Shown here piece after piece: positions 25,804-33,703 of a stretch of 64,000 bases of DNA. Position 1 is the stretch's first letter. Every line of letters begins with the position of its first letter. Below the pieces are notes generated by a model. That model had not been told where the DNA came from. It saw only the letters and a list, made by a program, of their open reading frames with translations, and searched no databases. The translations under genes were made by a program, and so were the position numbers. The DNA is from JAWKWH01 sp963669455 (GTDB taxonomy: Bacteria; Pseudomonadota; Alphaproteobacteria; Rhizobiales; Rhizobiaceae): contig OY770026.1 in assembly GCA_963669455.1 (NCBI GenBank), positions 3,224,001 to 3,288,000 of the forward strand. The letters run 5' to 3'.

Positions 25804-27117
25804 TCATGTTATTAAAAACAGCGTGATTGCCGGGAACAGGGCCAGCAGGGCAACGCGAACGAGATCGGACGCGACGAAATAGAGCACCGCCTTGTAGGTC
25901 TCTAAAAGCGGGGTTTTGCTGTCGAGCGCATTGATGACGAACAGGTTCATGCCGACCGGCGGGGTGATGAGGCCGACCTCGACGACGATCAGCACGAGAA
26001 TACCAAACCAGATGGCGACATGTTCCGGTGACATGGCGAAATCAAGCGAACTGATCACCGGAAAGAAGATCGGTATCGTCAGCAATATCATCGACAGGCT
26101 GTCCATGATGCAGCCGAAAACCAGATAGACCAGCAGCATCAGCGACAATACAAGCCACGGGCTGAACCCCTGCTCGACGACAATCCGCGACAGTTCCTGG
26201 GGCACCTGGGTCAATGCGAGGAAACCGTTATAAAATGCCGCACCTAAAATGATGAAAAATATCATCGCCGATGACCGTGCGGTACCGATAAAGCTTTCCA
26301 GCAGGCTTTTGCGATCAAGACCGCCATTCAGATAGGCGATGATGGCGGTGCCGAGCGCACCGACCGCTGCACCTTCCGTTGGCGTAAACCAGCCGAGATA
26401 AATTCCGCCGACAACCAGGGTAAAAACCAACAGCACCGGCCAGACCTGAATGAGCGCGACAAACCGTTCCCGATAGGCGACAGGCGGGCGCGTGCCGGCT
26501 GCCTCAGGGTTAAGCCGGACATAGATGGAAATGGTGATGACATAGCCAAGCGCCGCCAGTAGGCCGGGTATGAAGGCGGCGAGAAAAAGTTTGGCGATGT
26601 TCTGCTCGGTGAGAATTGCGTAAATCACAAGAATGACCGATGGCGGAATGAGAATGCCGAGCGTACCGCCGGCTGCAAGCGTTGCGGTTGCAAACCCACC
26701 GGCGTAACCATACTGGCGCAGTTCGGGAAGTGCGACACGGCCCATTGTGGCGGCGGTTGCAAGCGATGACCCGCAAATGGCGCCGAAGCCTGCACAAGCG
26801 CCGACGGCGGCCATCGCGATGCCACCCCTGCGATGGCCAAGCCAGCTTTCGGCCGCCTTGAACAGGGCGCTCGATATGCCGCCCAGAGCGGAAAAATGCC
26901 CCATCAACAGGAACATGGGGACGATAGAGAGAGAATGGTTGGAAAATGTAGTGTATGTTTCCGACTTCAGTTTGGCCATTGGCACGCTGGACCCACCCGT
27001 CACCAGGTAGAGGCCGGCAAAACCGGTGAGAAACATCGCCAAGCCGATCGGCACGCGAAGAAAAATTAGAAGCAAAAGCGCCGGGAAAGAGGCAATCCCA
27101 ATCTCCAGACTGGTCAA
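25804..27117 (-). CDS. dctM: TRAP transporter large permease (DctM)
   Basis: The 437-residue inner-membrane subunit has about 12 hydrophobic segments and the DctM pattern: LRVPIGLAMFLTGFAGL at the start, GHFSALGGISSALFKAAESWLGHRRGGIAMA, GACAGFGAICGSSLATAATMG, ILIPPSVILVIYAILTEQNIAKLF and a late VGLITPPVGMNLFVIN. The start is a TTG at 27117 that overlaps the stop of dctQ (TTGA) and has GGGGAGG eight bases upstream; an upstream extension in frame to 27249 has no DctM similarity. It forms the channel for a solute delivered by DctP. Confidence 0.93.
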   Translation of the reverse strand: MTSLEIGIASFPALLLLIFLRVPIGLAMFLTGFAGLYLVTGGSSVPMAKLKSETYTTFSNHSLSIVPMFLLMGHFSALGGISSALFKAAESWLGHRRGGIAMAAVGACAGFGAICGSSLATAATMGRVALPELRQYGYAGGFATATLAAGGTLGILIPPSVILVIYAILTEQNIAKLFLAAFIPGLLAALGYVITISIYVRLNPEAAGTRPPVAYRERFVALIQVWPVLLVFTLVVGGIYLGWFTPTEGAAVGALGTAIIAYLNGGLDRKSLLESFIGTARSSAMIFFIILGAAFYNGFLALTQVPQELSRIVVEQGFSPWLVLSLMLLVYLVFGCIMDSLSMILLTIPIFFPVISSLDFAMSPEHVAIWFGILVLIVVEVGLITPPVGMNLFVINALDSKTPLLETYKAVLYFVASDLVRVALLALFPAITLFLIT

Positions 27118-27698
27118 TGACTGACCTCCCCTGGATCGGCCACAATCTGCCTGTTGCGGAGACATTCTGCACAGCGCACTCCGGCCATGTAGATCCCGGT
27201 GACCGCAGCGATGACGGCACCAACCAGGCTTGCGCCATAGGACCACCACAGGGGAAACTGGAGCAGGAACGTCGTCTGGCCGCTTCGCATCTTGCTTTGC
27301 ATACCTTCATGAAGCTGCATGGCAATAGTGATCAAGGCGAGCGCAAATACAATCTCGATGATGCACCGGAGCAAGCGGTCGGCGCGTTCGGGCAGGTGCG
27401 CAGTGAATATATCGACCTTGGCATGTCCGGCGGTGATCTGGCAGATCGGCAGAAAGGCAAAGATTGCAAACGCGATCCCGGCTTCGACGATTTCAAAGTC
27501 GCCGTTGACCGGCCCGACGCCGATGGCGATGGCCCATTCGGAAAATTTTGGCAGGACGGTCTGAAACAGGGGGCCATGGAACAGGGTGTTCAGCAGGCGT
27601 CCGGCGATCGACAGGCATGTGAGCAGGATCAGAGCAGACAAAACGATGCCGCCAATTGCGGCCATCATGCGCGACAGGTTCAAAAAGAACTTGTGCAC
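27114..27698 (-). CDS. dctQ: TRAP transporter small permease (DctQ)
   Basis: A 194-residue protein with four membrane helices (about residues 12-35, 60-85, 105-125, 145-168) and the DctQ-typical ICQITAGHAKVDIFTAHLPERADRLL loop. It lies between dctP and dctM and is longer than the usual 160-170 residues because of an N-terminal loop between the first two helices (NTLFHGPLFQTVLPKFSEWAIAIG). Its stop codon overlaps the TTG start of dctM. Confidence 0.88.
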   Translation of the reverse strand: MHKFFLNLSRMMAAIGGIVLSALILLTCLSIAGRLLNTLFHGPLFQTVLPKFSEWAIAIGVGPVNGDFEIVEAGIAFAIFAFLPICQITAGHAKVDIFTAHLPERADRLLRCIIEIVFALALITIAMQLHEGMQSKMRSGQTTFLLQFPLWWSYGASLVGAVIAAVTGIYMAGVRCAECLRNRQIVADPGEVSH

Positions 27699-27732
27699 CT
27701 GCGTTTCCCCTCAATGATACCGCAGAATATGA

Positions 27733-27755
27733 TCACGCCCCGGAAAAGGGCGTGA
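27733..27755 (-). terminator. Intercistronic hairpin between dctP and dctQ
   Basis: TCACGCCC (27733-27740) and GGGCGTGA (27748-27755) form a perfect 8-bp stem with a 7-base loop, 17 bases after the dctP stop and 35 bases before the dctQ start. No T-run follows, so it may act as an attenuator or as a 3' end that protects dctP mRNA, giving more binding protein than permease. Confidence 0.55.
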
Positions 27756-27772
27756 CCGGTTCCAGATTTTAT

Positions 27773-28822
27773 TTACTGCGAATAGTTTTCGATCAGTGAC
27801 TTTGCCTCGTCGATCAGCGCCTGACCGTCAATTCCCTTTTCTTTCATGTCTGCGACCCAGTCGGCATAAACCGGCTCGGCTGCAGCCCGCCAGACATCGG
27901 CCTGGCCCGCATCAAGCGTGATGATGTTGTTGCCAAGCTCGACAGCTTTCTGACGGGCCGGGCCGTCGGCTTCCTCTTGCGTTTTTGCCGCAAAGACCGA
28001 AAATTCAACGCCTGAATTCTTGTCAACAACCGCCTTTAGATCATCCGGCAGGCCTTCATAGACGCCCTTGTTCATCGCCAGTACGAATGTCAGCGTGTAA
28101 AGCGCGTTTCCGGTAAATTCCGTATGGTTTTTCACCAGTTCCGGCACTTTCAAGGCGCTCGTCACCTCCCAGGGAATGGTCGTGCCGTCGATGACGCCCT
28201 TTGAAAGGGCTTCGGGAACCGCAGGAACCGGCATGCCGACGGGTGTCGCTCCGGTTTTGCCAAGCAGAACGTTGACCAGCCTCGATCCGCCGCGGATTTT
28301 CATGCCCCTCAGATCATCCGGTGTTGTCACCGGCTTGTTGGTATGAAACATGCCCGGCCCGTGAACCCATGTTCCTAGAATATGAACATCAGCGAATTCG
28401 GTTTCTTTCATGTGGGTTTCGAACATTTCCCAATAGGCCCGCGACGCAGCACTGGCATTGGTCATCATGAAGGGAAGCTCAAACACTTCTGTGCGGGGGA
28501 AACGGCCAGGCGTATAGCCGACGACCGTCCAGACCACGTCGGCCACGCCGTCAATCGCCTGGTCAATGAGTTCAGGGGGCCTGCCGCCCAATTGCATTGA
28601 TGGATAGCGTTCTACCTTGATCCTTCCGCCGGAATCCTTTTCGACATTGTCGGCCCAGACATCCAAAATCAGTTTTGGCACATTGGCCTGCGGTGGCAGG
28701 AATTGGTGAAGTTTTAGCGTGACGTCCTGGGCCAGTGCTTCTGCTGCCGAAAACGCTGAAGCCACCGCCAGGGTGAAGCCGGCCATCAAGCCGATCAGTT
28801 TTCTTCTCTTGATCATCATCAT
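27773..28822 (-). CDS. dctP: TRAP transporter substrate-binding protein (DctP)
   Basis: The 349-residue periplasmic protein has an N-terminal basic MMMIKRRKLIG, a hydrophobic core and a signal cleavage near ALA-QDV. Mature residues show the DctP fold: a first lobe with LKLHQFLPPQANVPKLILDVWADNVEKDSGGRIKVERYP and the conserved KIRGGSRLVNVLLGKTGATPVGMP, where the arginine usually clamps the substrate carboxylate. Substrate is an organic acid of unknown identity. ATG 28822 is chosen for its GGGAG Shine-Dalgarno seven bases upstream. It heads the dctPQM operon. Confidence 0.93.
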   Translation of the reverse strand: MMMIKRRKLIGLMAGFTLAVASAFSAAEALAQDVTLKLHQFLPPQANVPKLILDVWADNVEKDSGGRIKVERYPSMQLGGRPPELIDQAIDGVADVVWTVVGYTPGRFPRTEVFELPFMMTNASAASRAYWEMFETHMKETEFADVHILGTWVHGPGMFHTNKPVTTPDDLRGMKIRGGSRLVNVLLGKTGATPVGMPVPAVPEALSKGVIDGTTIPWEVTSALKVPELVKNHTEFTGNALYTLTFVLAMNKGVYEGLPDDLKAVVDKNSGVEFSVFAAKTQEEADGPARQKAVELGNNIITLDAGQADVWRAAAEPVYADWVADMKEKGIDGQALIDEAKSLIENYSQ

Positions 28823-29256
28823 TTTCTCCCAATTTCCTGTATCCGGTGCGGGCAAATTTTTTGCTCCAAAAACGCCTGGAACTGTTTTCCACTGAGGCTC
28901 TAGCCGGAACTTGGCCTGCGATCAAACAGCAAATTGCGACCGGAGGCCGCCTCTTTTTATCAAGCCGCCCAGACCGATGCAAAGCAGCTCGGCGTAGCGG
29001 ACCGAAAGGTCTCGATTGATGGCACAACTGCGACTATTTTCGGCGGCGAAAAGCGGCAAAGATTGAAGAACTTGCTTGGGCGCAAGCAGTATCGAGGCCT
29101 TCGACTTGATCACAAGAGCCGCCTGCTGATCAACGGCCGGTGGGGGTTTGGGGACTATGGCGCTGCAAATGGCCATCGCTGCCGGGCCCATGTGCCCTGC
29201 CCTTCCAGTCATTGTTGGCATGGCACCACTTCTCGACTACAGCCATTTCGATAAAA
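28823..29256. other. Non-coding region between dctP and the 29.3-kb repeats
   Basis: 434 bp upstream of the divergent TRAP and TTT operons. Short open frames exist on both strands (for example 28922-29221 minus) but none has a Shine-Dalgarno, family similarity or coding-like codon use. It should hold the dctP promoter; no operator is recognised. Confidence 0.5.
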
Positions 29257-29334
29257 CTGGTGGTTCTTATGATTCCAATATTTGCTGATGAGCGTGCGGC
29301 AAGTGGGATGCAGATGTTGGAATCGAACCACTAG
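29257..29334. repeat. 78-bp palindromic repeat, copy A
   Basis: A 78-bp near-palindrome: CTGGTGGTTCTTATGATTCCA on the left pairs with TGGAATCGAACCACTAG on the right. Copy B at 50572-50649 has the same length and about 85% identity. Its final CTAG is shared with the first bases of RIME copy 2, so the two repeats abut end to end. The arm contains GGTTCGATTCC, a tRNA T-loop look-alike, but no tRNA fold exists. Confidence 0.75.
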
Positions 29335-29436
29335 AGCATTTTTCGCCCAAACAGAATCACCTATGCGAAAAATGCTTCAATGGTTCCAGCTGAGCACAGG
29401 CGTTGTCGCGGTTCCAGTTACCGCAAAGTGCCCTGA
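29331..29436. repeat. RIME-like palindromic repeat, copy 2
   Basis: 106 bp, beginning CTAGAGCATTTTTCGCCC and closing CGCAAAGTGCCCTGA, same orientation as copy 1 with the two-palindrome structure intact. It directly follows 78-bp repeat copy A in the gap between divergent transporter operons. Confidence 0.78.
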
Positions 29437-29662
29437 ACACCTTTAACATAGCTGACCTTTGGTCTTTGAGTGCGTCAAAACATTTCTCAATTAATCAAAT
29501 ATTTCAAAATCTTAACTTTTCCCATCTTGGTGATTTTTCTCCAAAACTCAAATCTGAAGTTTTTTGGTAATTCATCTGATTTTTTAAACGTTTGCATTTT
29601 CATTTTCATAACATAGCGTGGCGGACAAGAGTGTATCCATCAGTTTCTCGGAAACAGCATTT
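29437..29662. other. AT-rich leader upstream of tctA
   Basis: 226 bp of A/T-rich sequence with several T-runs before the tctA start. Probably the tctABC promoter region; no specific motif is assigned. An in-frame GTG at 29618 could extend TctA by 15 residues. Confidence 0.4.
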
Positions 29663-31186
29663 ATGGAATTTCTTGCCTATTTCGGTGGTGTATTTGAGCC
29701 GGTGGCGTTTATGCTTCTGCTCTGCGGAACCATCGGCGGGCTGATCCTAGGTGCTACGCCCGGCCTGTCACCGACAATGGCGGTGGCGCTGCTCATTCCG
29801 TTCACCTTTCATCTTACCCCGGTGCACGGCCTTATTTTGCTTGGCGCGGCCTATACCTCCACGGTGGCAGGTGGAGCGGTCAGCGCGATCCTGCTGAAAA
29901 TACCAGGCGCGCCGGCCAATATCGCCACGGCACTGGACGGTCACGAAATGGCCAGGCAGGGAAATGGCGCCCGGGCCTTGCATCTTTCGTTTCTATCTTC
30001 AGGCGCCGGCGGCATTATCGGTGTGCTGCTGCTGATCTTTCTGACACCGCTGCTGGCGAAATGGGCGTTGGCGTTCGGACCTTCGCACCTGTTCTGGCTG
30101 GCAATATTGGGTGTGACCATCATTGGTTCACTGGACTCAAAGTCCTTCGTCAAAGGATTGCTTTCAGGCTGCCTGGGATTGTGGCTGGCCATGATCGGCT
30201 ATGACGACATTCAAGGCGCCCAGCGGTTTATCTTTCACAGCTCGCTGACGGGAGGCATCAACATTGTTGCAGCGCTTATCGGACTGTTCGCCATTCCGCA
30301 GGTCATCAACATGCTGGCCAAAGGGCGCAAAGAGACGAACCTTATAACGCTGGCGGTAAATCATCAAAGCCTTGCCGCTTCGTTTAGGGAAATCGGCTCA
30401 AACCCGCGGGCGCTGTCGATCGGGACCATCATCGGGTCAATCGTCGGTCTTATTCCCGGCGTGGGCGGCCAGATTGCCGGGCTTCTTGCCTATGATCAGG
30501 CGCAAAAATTTTCGCCCCACAAAGACAAGTTCGGCACCGGTCACCCAGAAGGCGTGATTGCGGCGGAATCGGCAAATAACGCCATGGTTGGCCCGTCGCT
30601 TGTGCCATTGCTGACATTGTCGATCCCCGGAAGTCCCACGGCTGCGGTGCTGCTTGGCGGCCTGCTCATCCATGGCATCTTTCCGGGATCCGATCTGTTC
30701 GACCGCCATCCGGATGTCATCTGGACCTTTATCAACTCCATGCTGGTCGGCCAGATCCTGATGGTCGTTTTCGGCATCTACACCGCCGTTTGGGCGGCGC
30801 GGATCGCCAAAGCCCCGGTGCCGGTAATGGCTGCAGCCATTACCGTGCTGGCGGTGTTCGGCTCCTACTCGGTCTCCCAGTCCATGGGCAACGTCTATGT
30901 CATGTTTGTGCTTGGGATCGGCATGTGGGTGCTGGAACGGTTCGGATTTTCAGCAGCACCACTTGTACTGGGGCTGATCCTTGGCCCAATTGCTGAGGCC
31001 AATTTTATTCAAGGCAGCATGATCGCCACCGCCCAGGGAACTCAATGGTCCTACTTCCTCGGCGGGCCGCTCAACCTGCTGCTCATCTTCCTGGTGCTTG
31101 CCTCTATTGGCTACAGTTTCCGGGCAAACATGCTGGACAGGAGGCGGCGTTCGGCATCGACGGATGATCGCTCGGATGCGACGTGA
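29663..31186 (+). CDS. tctA: Tripartite tricarboxylate transporter large permease (TctA)
   Basis: The 507-residue membrane protein has the TctA fingerprints: GGLILGATPGLSPTMAVALLIPFTF near the N-terminus, GGAVSAILLKIPGAPANIATALDGHEMARQG, and the second-half repeat GTIIGSIVGLIPGVGGQIAGLLAYDQAQ with PLLTLSIPGSPTAAVLLGGLLIHG. About 12 hydrophobic segments. ATG 29663 gives a normal N-terminus; a GTG at 29618 would add 15 polar residues. It transports a carboxylate delivered by TctC with sodium or proton symport; substrate unknown. Overlaps tctB by four bases. The order here is A-B-C, not the more frequent C-B-A. Confidence 0.93.
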   Translation: MEFLAYFGGVFEPVAFMLLLCGTIGGLILGATPGLSPTMAVALLIPFTFHLTPVHGLILLGAAYTSTVAGGAVSAILLKIPGAPANIATALDGHEMARQGNGARALHLSFLSSGAGGIIGVLLLIFLTPLLAKWALAFGPSHLFWLAILGVTIIGSLDSKSFVKGLLSGCLGLWLAMIGYDDIQGAQRFIFHSSLTGGINIVAALIGLFAIPQVINMLAKGRKETNLITLAVNHQSLAASFREIGSNPRALSIGTIIGSIVGLIPGVGGQIAGLLAYDQAQKFSPHKDKFGTGHPEGVIAAESANNAMVGPSLVPLLTLSIPGSPTAAVLLGGLLIHGIFPGSDLFDRHPDVIWTFINSMLVGQILMVVFGIYTAVWAARIAKAPVPVMAAAITVLAVFGSYSVSQSMGNVYVMFVLGIGMWVLERFGFSAAPLVLGLILGPIAEANFIQGSMIATAQGTQWSYFLGGPLNLLLIFLVLASIGYSFRANMLDRRRRSASTDDRSDAT

Positions 31187-31647
31187 TGACCGCAGGCCGC
31201 GCCCAGCACCTCATTTTGTCGGCTATCATCCTGCTGACTGCTTTGACTGTCGGCTGGCTCAGCTTCACCCGGGAGCCGGCCGCGGCATTTCTGTTTCCGC
31301 GCCTGATCTCGATCGCTTTCATACTGCTGGCCGTCTGGAATTTTGTGCGTGCGGCGCTGGGACTGGCAAAGACCGGAGGCGGCATCGATCGTACGACGCT
31401 GGTCAATCTGCTGCCAGGCGTTGTGGTCATGGCGATCTACATTCTGCTCGGTGCCCGCAATCTTGGTTTTTATGCCGCCTCGACGATAACATTTCTGGTG
31501 CTTTATTCGATCTACGATCCGGCCCCGCTGACGAGCGTACGGGACTGGTTGAAGCGGGTTGCAATTTCACTCGCCTTCATGGCGATAATTTACATTCTTT
31601 TCGCGTTAACGTTGCAGGTGCAAACGCCACGAGGTATTTTGATGTGA
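31183..31647 (+). CDS. tctB: Tripartite tricarboxylate transporter small permease (TctB)
   Basis: A 154-residue protein with four hydrophobic helices (about residues 10-28, 38-58, 78-118 as two, and 128-145). The TctB pattern AAAFLFPRLISIAFILLAVWNF and LGARNLGFYAASTITFLVLYSIY is clear. It is the small membrane partner of TctA, whose stop it overlaps (ATGA). Confidence 0.87.
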   Translation: MMTAGRAQHLILSAIILLTALTVGWLSFTREPAAAFLFPRLISIAFILLAVWNFVRAALGLAKTGGGIDRTTLVNLLPGVVVMAIYILLGARNLGFYAASTITFLVLYSIYDPAPLTSVRDWLKRVAISLAFMAIIYILFALTLQVQTPRGILM

Positions 31648-31686
31648 ATCAGATGCCGAATCTCAAAAGCAAAAAAGGAGGAATAT

Positions 31687-32658
31687 ATGAGAAAAATCAT
31701 TGAAAAGCTGGCTTTGGGCGCCGCGACACTTGCCGTGAGCGTGTGCGTAGCAATCGCGGCGGATTATCCCGACCGGCCTGTCGGCCTATCCGTATCCTAT
31801 GGTGCTGGTGGTGCGACCGACTTCCAGGCGCGCATTGTGACCATGGTTTCCGGCAATGAGGAATTGCTTGGTCAGCCGATTTACATCATCAACAAGCCCG
31901 GGGCCGGCGGCCGGGTAGGCTGGAACTGGTTTGCAAGCGAAGCCGATAAGGATGGCTATACGCTGGGAGCATACAACATCCCGCATTTTATCGCCCAATC
32001 GATCAAGGGCGGCGTTTCCTATAGTGCTCAATCGTTCGAACCTATTGCCAATTGGGGCGAGGATCCGGCGGTCGTCGTTGTCGGCAAAGACAGCCCCTTC
32101 AACTCCGTGCAAGATATTGTCAAGTTTGCCAAGGCCAATCCGGGCAGGGTTACCACGTCTGGTGCCGGTCTGTTCGTCGGACACCATATTGCCGCCCTGC
32201 AGATCGAAAGAGCCTGCGACTGTAAGCTGGCCTACATTCCCACCAAAGGTGGAGGTGCGGCAGCGATGAAAGCAGTTATTGCCGGCGATGTGATGGCGGG
32301 CATCAATAATCTGTCCGATGCGTTTCGGGCCAGTCAGGCAGGCAATGTCAAGGTCCTCGGCGTGGCTGATCTCAAGCGCAACCATGAATTCCTGCCGGAT
32401 GTTCCAACGCTGATGGAAGCCGGGCTTGATGTCGACAACAGCTCCGTCAACTACCGGGGCATCATGGTGCCCAAAGGGACACCGCAGGAGGTGATCGACG
32501 CCCTTGCCGTCAAGGTGCCGGAAATGTTCAAACACAGCCGGGTCGCCAAGCGCATGGAAGCTGGCGGATCACCAATGAACATCATGACCCGCGATGAGGT
32601 CAAGAAAATGTGGGCTGAACGCGAGGCCTATCTCACAGAGTTGCTGAAGGGGCTCTGA
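31687..32658 (+). CDS. tctC: Tripartite tricarboxylate transporter binding protein (TctC/Bug)
   Basis: A 323-residue periplasmic binding protein. The signal peptide runs to about residue 24 (cleavage near AIA-ADY). The mature start ADYPDRPVGLSVSYGAGGATDFQARI is the Bug-family hallmark, and the later DVPTLMEAGLDVDNSSVNYRGIMVPKGTP box is also characteristic. AKANPGRVTTSGAG and the GAAAMKAVIAGDVMAGI stretch form the ligand cleft. A GGAGGAATAT Shine-Dalgarno precedes the ATG. Substrate unknown. Confidence 0.93.
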   Translation: MRKIIEKLALGAATLAVSVCVAIAADYPDRPVGLSVSYGAGGATDFQARIVTMVSGNEELLGQPIYIINKPGAGGRVGWNWFASEADKDGYTLGAYNIPHFIAQSIKGGVSYSAQSFEPIANWGEDPAVVVVGKDSPFNSVQDIVKFAKANPGRVTTSGAGLFVGHHIAALQIERACDCKLAYIPTKGGGAAAMKAVIAGDVMAGINNLSDAFRASQAGNVKVLGVADLKRNHEFLPDVPTLMEAGLDVDNSSVNYRGIMVPKGTPQEVIDALAVKVPEMFKHSRVAKRMEAGGSPMNIMTRDEVKKMWAEREAYLTELLKGL

Positions 32659-32675
32659 CCACCCACTTACGGCAT

Positions 32676-32700
32676 GCAGCCGGGCCTCCGGTCCGGCTGC
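32676..32700 (+). terminator. Hairpin after tctC
   Basis: GCAGCCGG (32676-32683) and CCGGCTGC (32693-32700) form an 8-bp GC-rich stem with a 9-base loop 17 bases after the tctC stop, but with no T-run. It lies between convergent genes and may end both transcripts. Confidence 0.45.
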
Positions 32701-32783
32701 GGCCCGTCTCGCAAACGGGACCGCGCTTCAATCATTCTGGCATGCGCACAAAATTTGCAGGTTCAAGGCGCCAGCGCCGCTGC

Positions 32784-33560
32784 TCAGGTAATCAGCCTCT
32801 TGTAAAGGTGCCAGGTCGCATGGCCCAGGATCGGCAGAATAACCAGCAGCCCCAGGAACCCGAAGATCATCGAAACAAAAATGGCGAGTACGACAAAAAT
32901 ACCCCAGCCAAGCAGAACGAAGGGTGAGGCAAAAACCGTGCGTATGCTTGTGACCATGGCGGTAACAAAATCAGCATCTCTGTCGAGCAGCAACGGACAG
33001 GAAATCACCGTCAGCGAATAAAGAACGAGCGAGATGACTGCGCCGACGGCATGGCCTACAAGCAGGAACCACAACCCCGTCTCGGTTGTGAAGATTGCAT
33101 CGACGAAGCCGTCGAAAGTGGCAAAGCCTTTAGAGCCGAAAAAGACTGCAAACAGAGTGCGGGCCTGATACATCCAGACCCAGAACACGAACAGCATGAC
33201 GAAAGCCATCCAGCCCAGTTCGCGGCGGCGTTGCTCGAAAATGACAAATAGGACCGGCTGCCATGTCAGCGGCGCGTCTGTGTGTAACCTGCGGCTTACC
33301 TCATATAGCCCGGTTGCGACAAACGGGCCGATCAGTGCGAAGCCGATCACCAGCGGATAAGCCATCCAGCTTATGCCGAGCACGAAAGTGCACCAGATCA
33401 GCAGCATTCCTCCGGCTGCATAGAATGCGCCAAAGAAGATGCCGAATTGAGGTGCTTTCAAAAAGTCGCGCCAACCCTGACTAAGGGCAAAGCTCAAATC
33501 CTCCATTCGCGCCCGACGGATCGTTATCGCGGTGGGCTTATTTCCTGATAAATCACTCAT
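32784..33560 (-). CDS. DUF2189 integral membrane protein at the end of the fixGHIS operon
   Basis: A 258-residue protein with about six membrane helices after a 35-residue cytosolic leader (RRARMEDLSFALSQGWRDFLKAPQFGIFFG). It matches the DUF2189 pattern, including LVIGFALIGPFVATGLYEVSRR and the C-terminal GFLGLLVILPILGHATWHLYKRL. Function is unknown. Its ATG overlaps the ccoS stop (ATGA), so it is translated from the cbb3 maturation transcript, which argues for a role in heme-copper oxidase assembly or in membrane copper/heme handling. Confidence 0.85.
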   Translation of the reverse strand: MSDLSGNKPTAITIRRARMEDLSFALSQGWRDFLKAPQFGIFFGAFYAAGGMLLIWCTFVLGISWMAYPLVIGFALIGPFVATGLYEVSRRLHTDAPLTWQPVLFVIFEQRRRELGWMAFVMLFVFWVWMYQARTLFAVFFGSKGFATFDGFVDAIFTTETGLWFLLVGHAVGAVISLVLYSLTVISCPLLLDRDADFVTAMVTSIRTVFASPFVLLGWGIFVVLAIFVSMIFGFLGLLVILPILGHATWHLYKRLIT

Positions 33561-33703
33561 GGTGCCTCCTCATCATCAAGAATGCGCTGGGCTGCGCCGT
33601 CCAGATCGTCGAACTGTCCGGTCTTCAGGCTCCAGATAAAAGCGCACAGGCCCAGAAATCCGAGGCCGAGCGCGATTGGAATGAGGACAATGAGATGGCT
33701 CAT
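33557..33703 (-). CDS. fixS: cbb3 oxidase assembly protein CcoS (FixS)
   Basis: A 48-residue gene read directly from the sequence. One membrane helix (LIVLIPIALGLGFLGLCAFIWSL) is followed by the CcoS signature KTGQFDDLDGAAQRILDDEE. CcoS is needed to insert heme and copper into CcoN. It overlaps fixI upstream and the DUF2189 gene downstream, each by ATGA, placing it exactly where fixS belongs in fixGHIS. Confidence 0.93.
   Translation of the reverse strand: MSHLIVLIPIALGLGFLGLCAFIWSLKTGQFDDLDGAAQRILDDEEAP

Noticed and set aside
28922..29254. Short open frames on both strands in the dctP-tctA gap
   Set aside because: They overlap antisense, lack ribosome sites and have no recognisable domain; treated as non-coding.
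29257..29334. tRNA-like T-loop GGTTCGATTCC in the 78-bp repeat
   Set aside because: No acceptor stem, anticodon arm or CCA-proximal pairing; the same bases form one arm of the palindrome in both copies.
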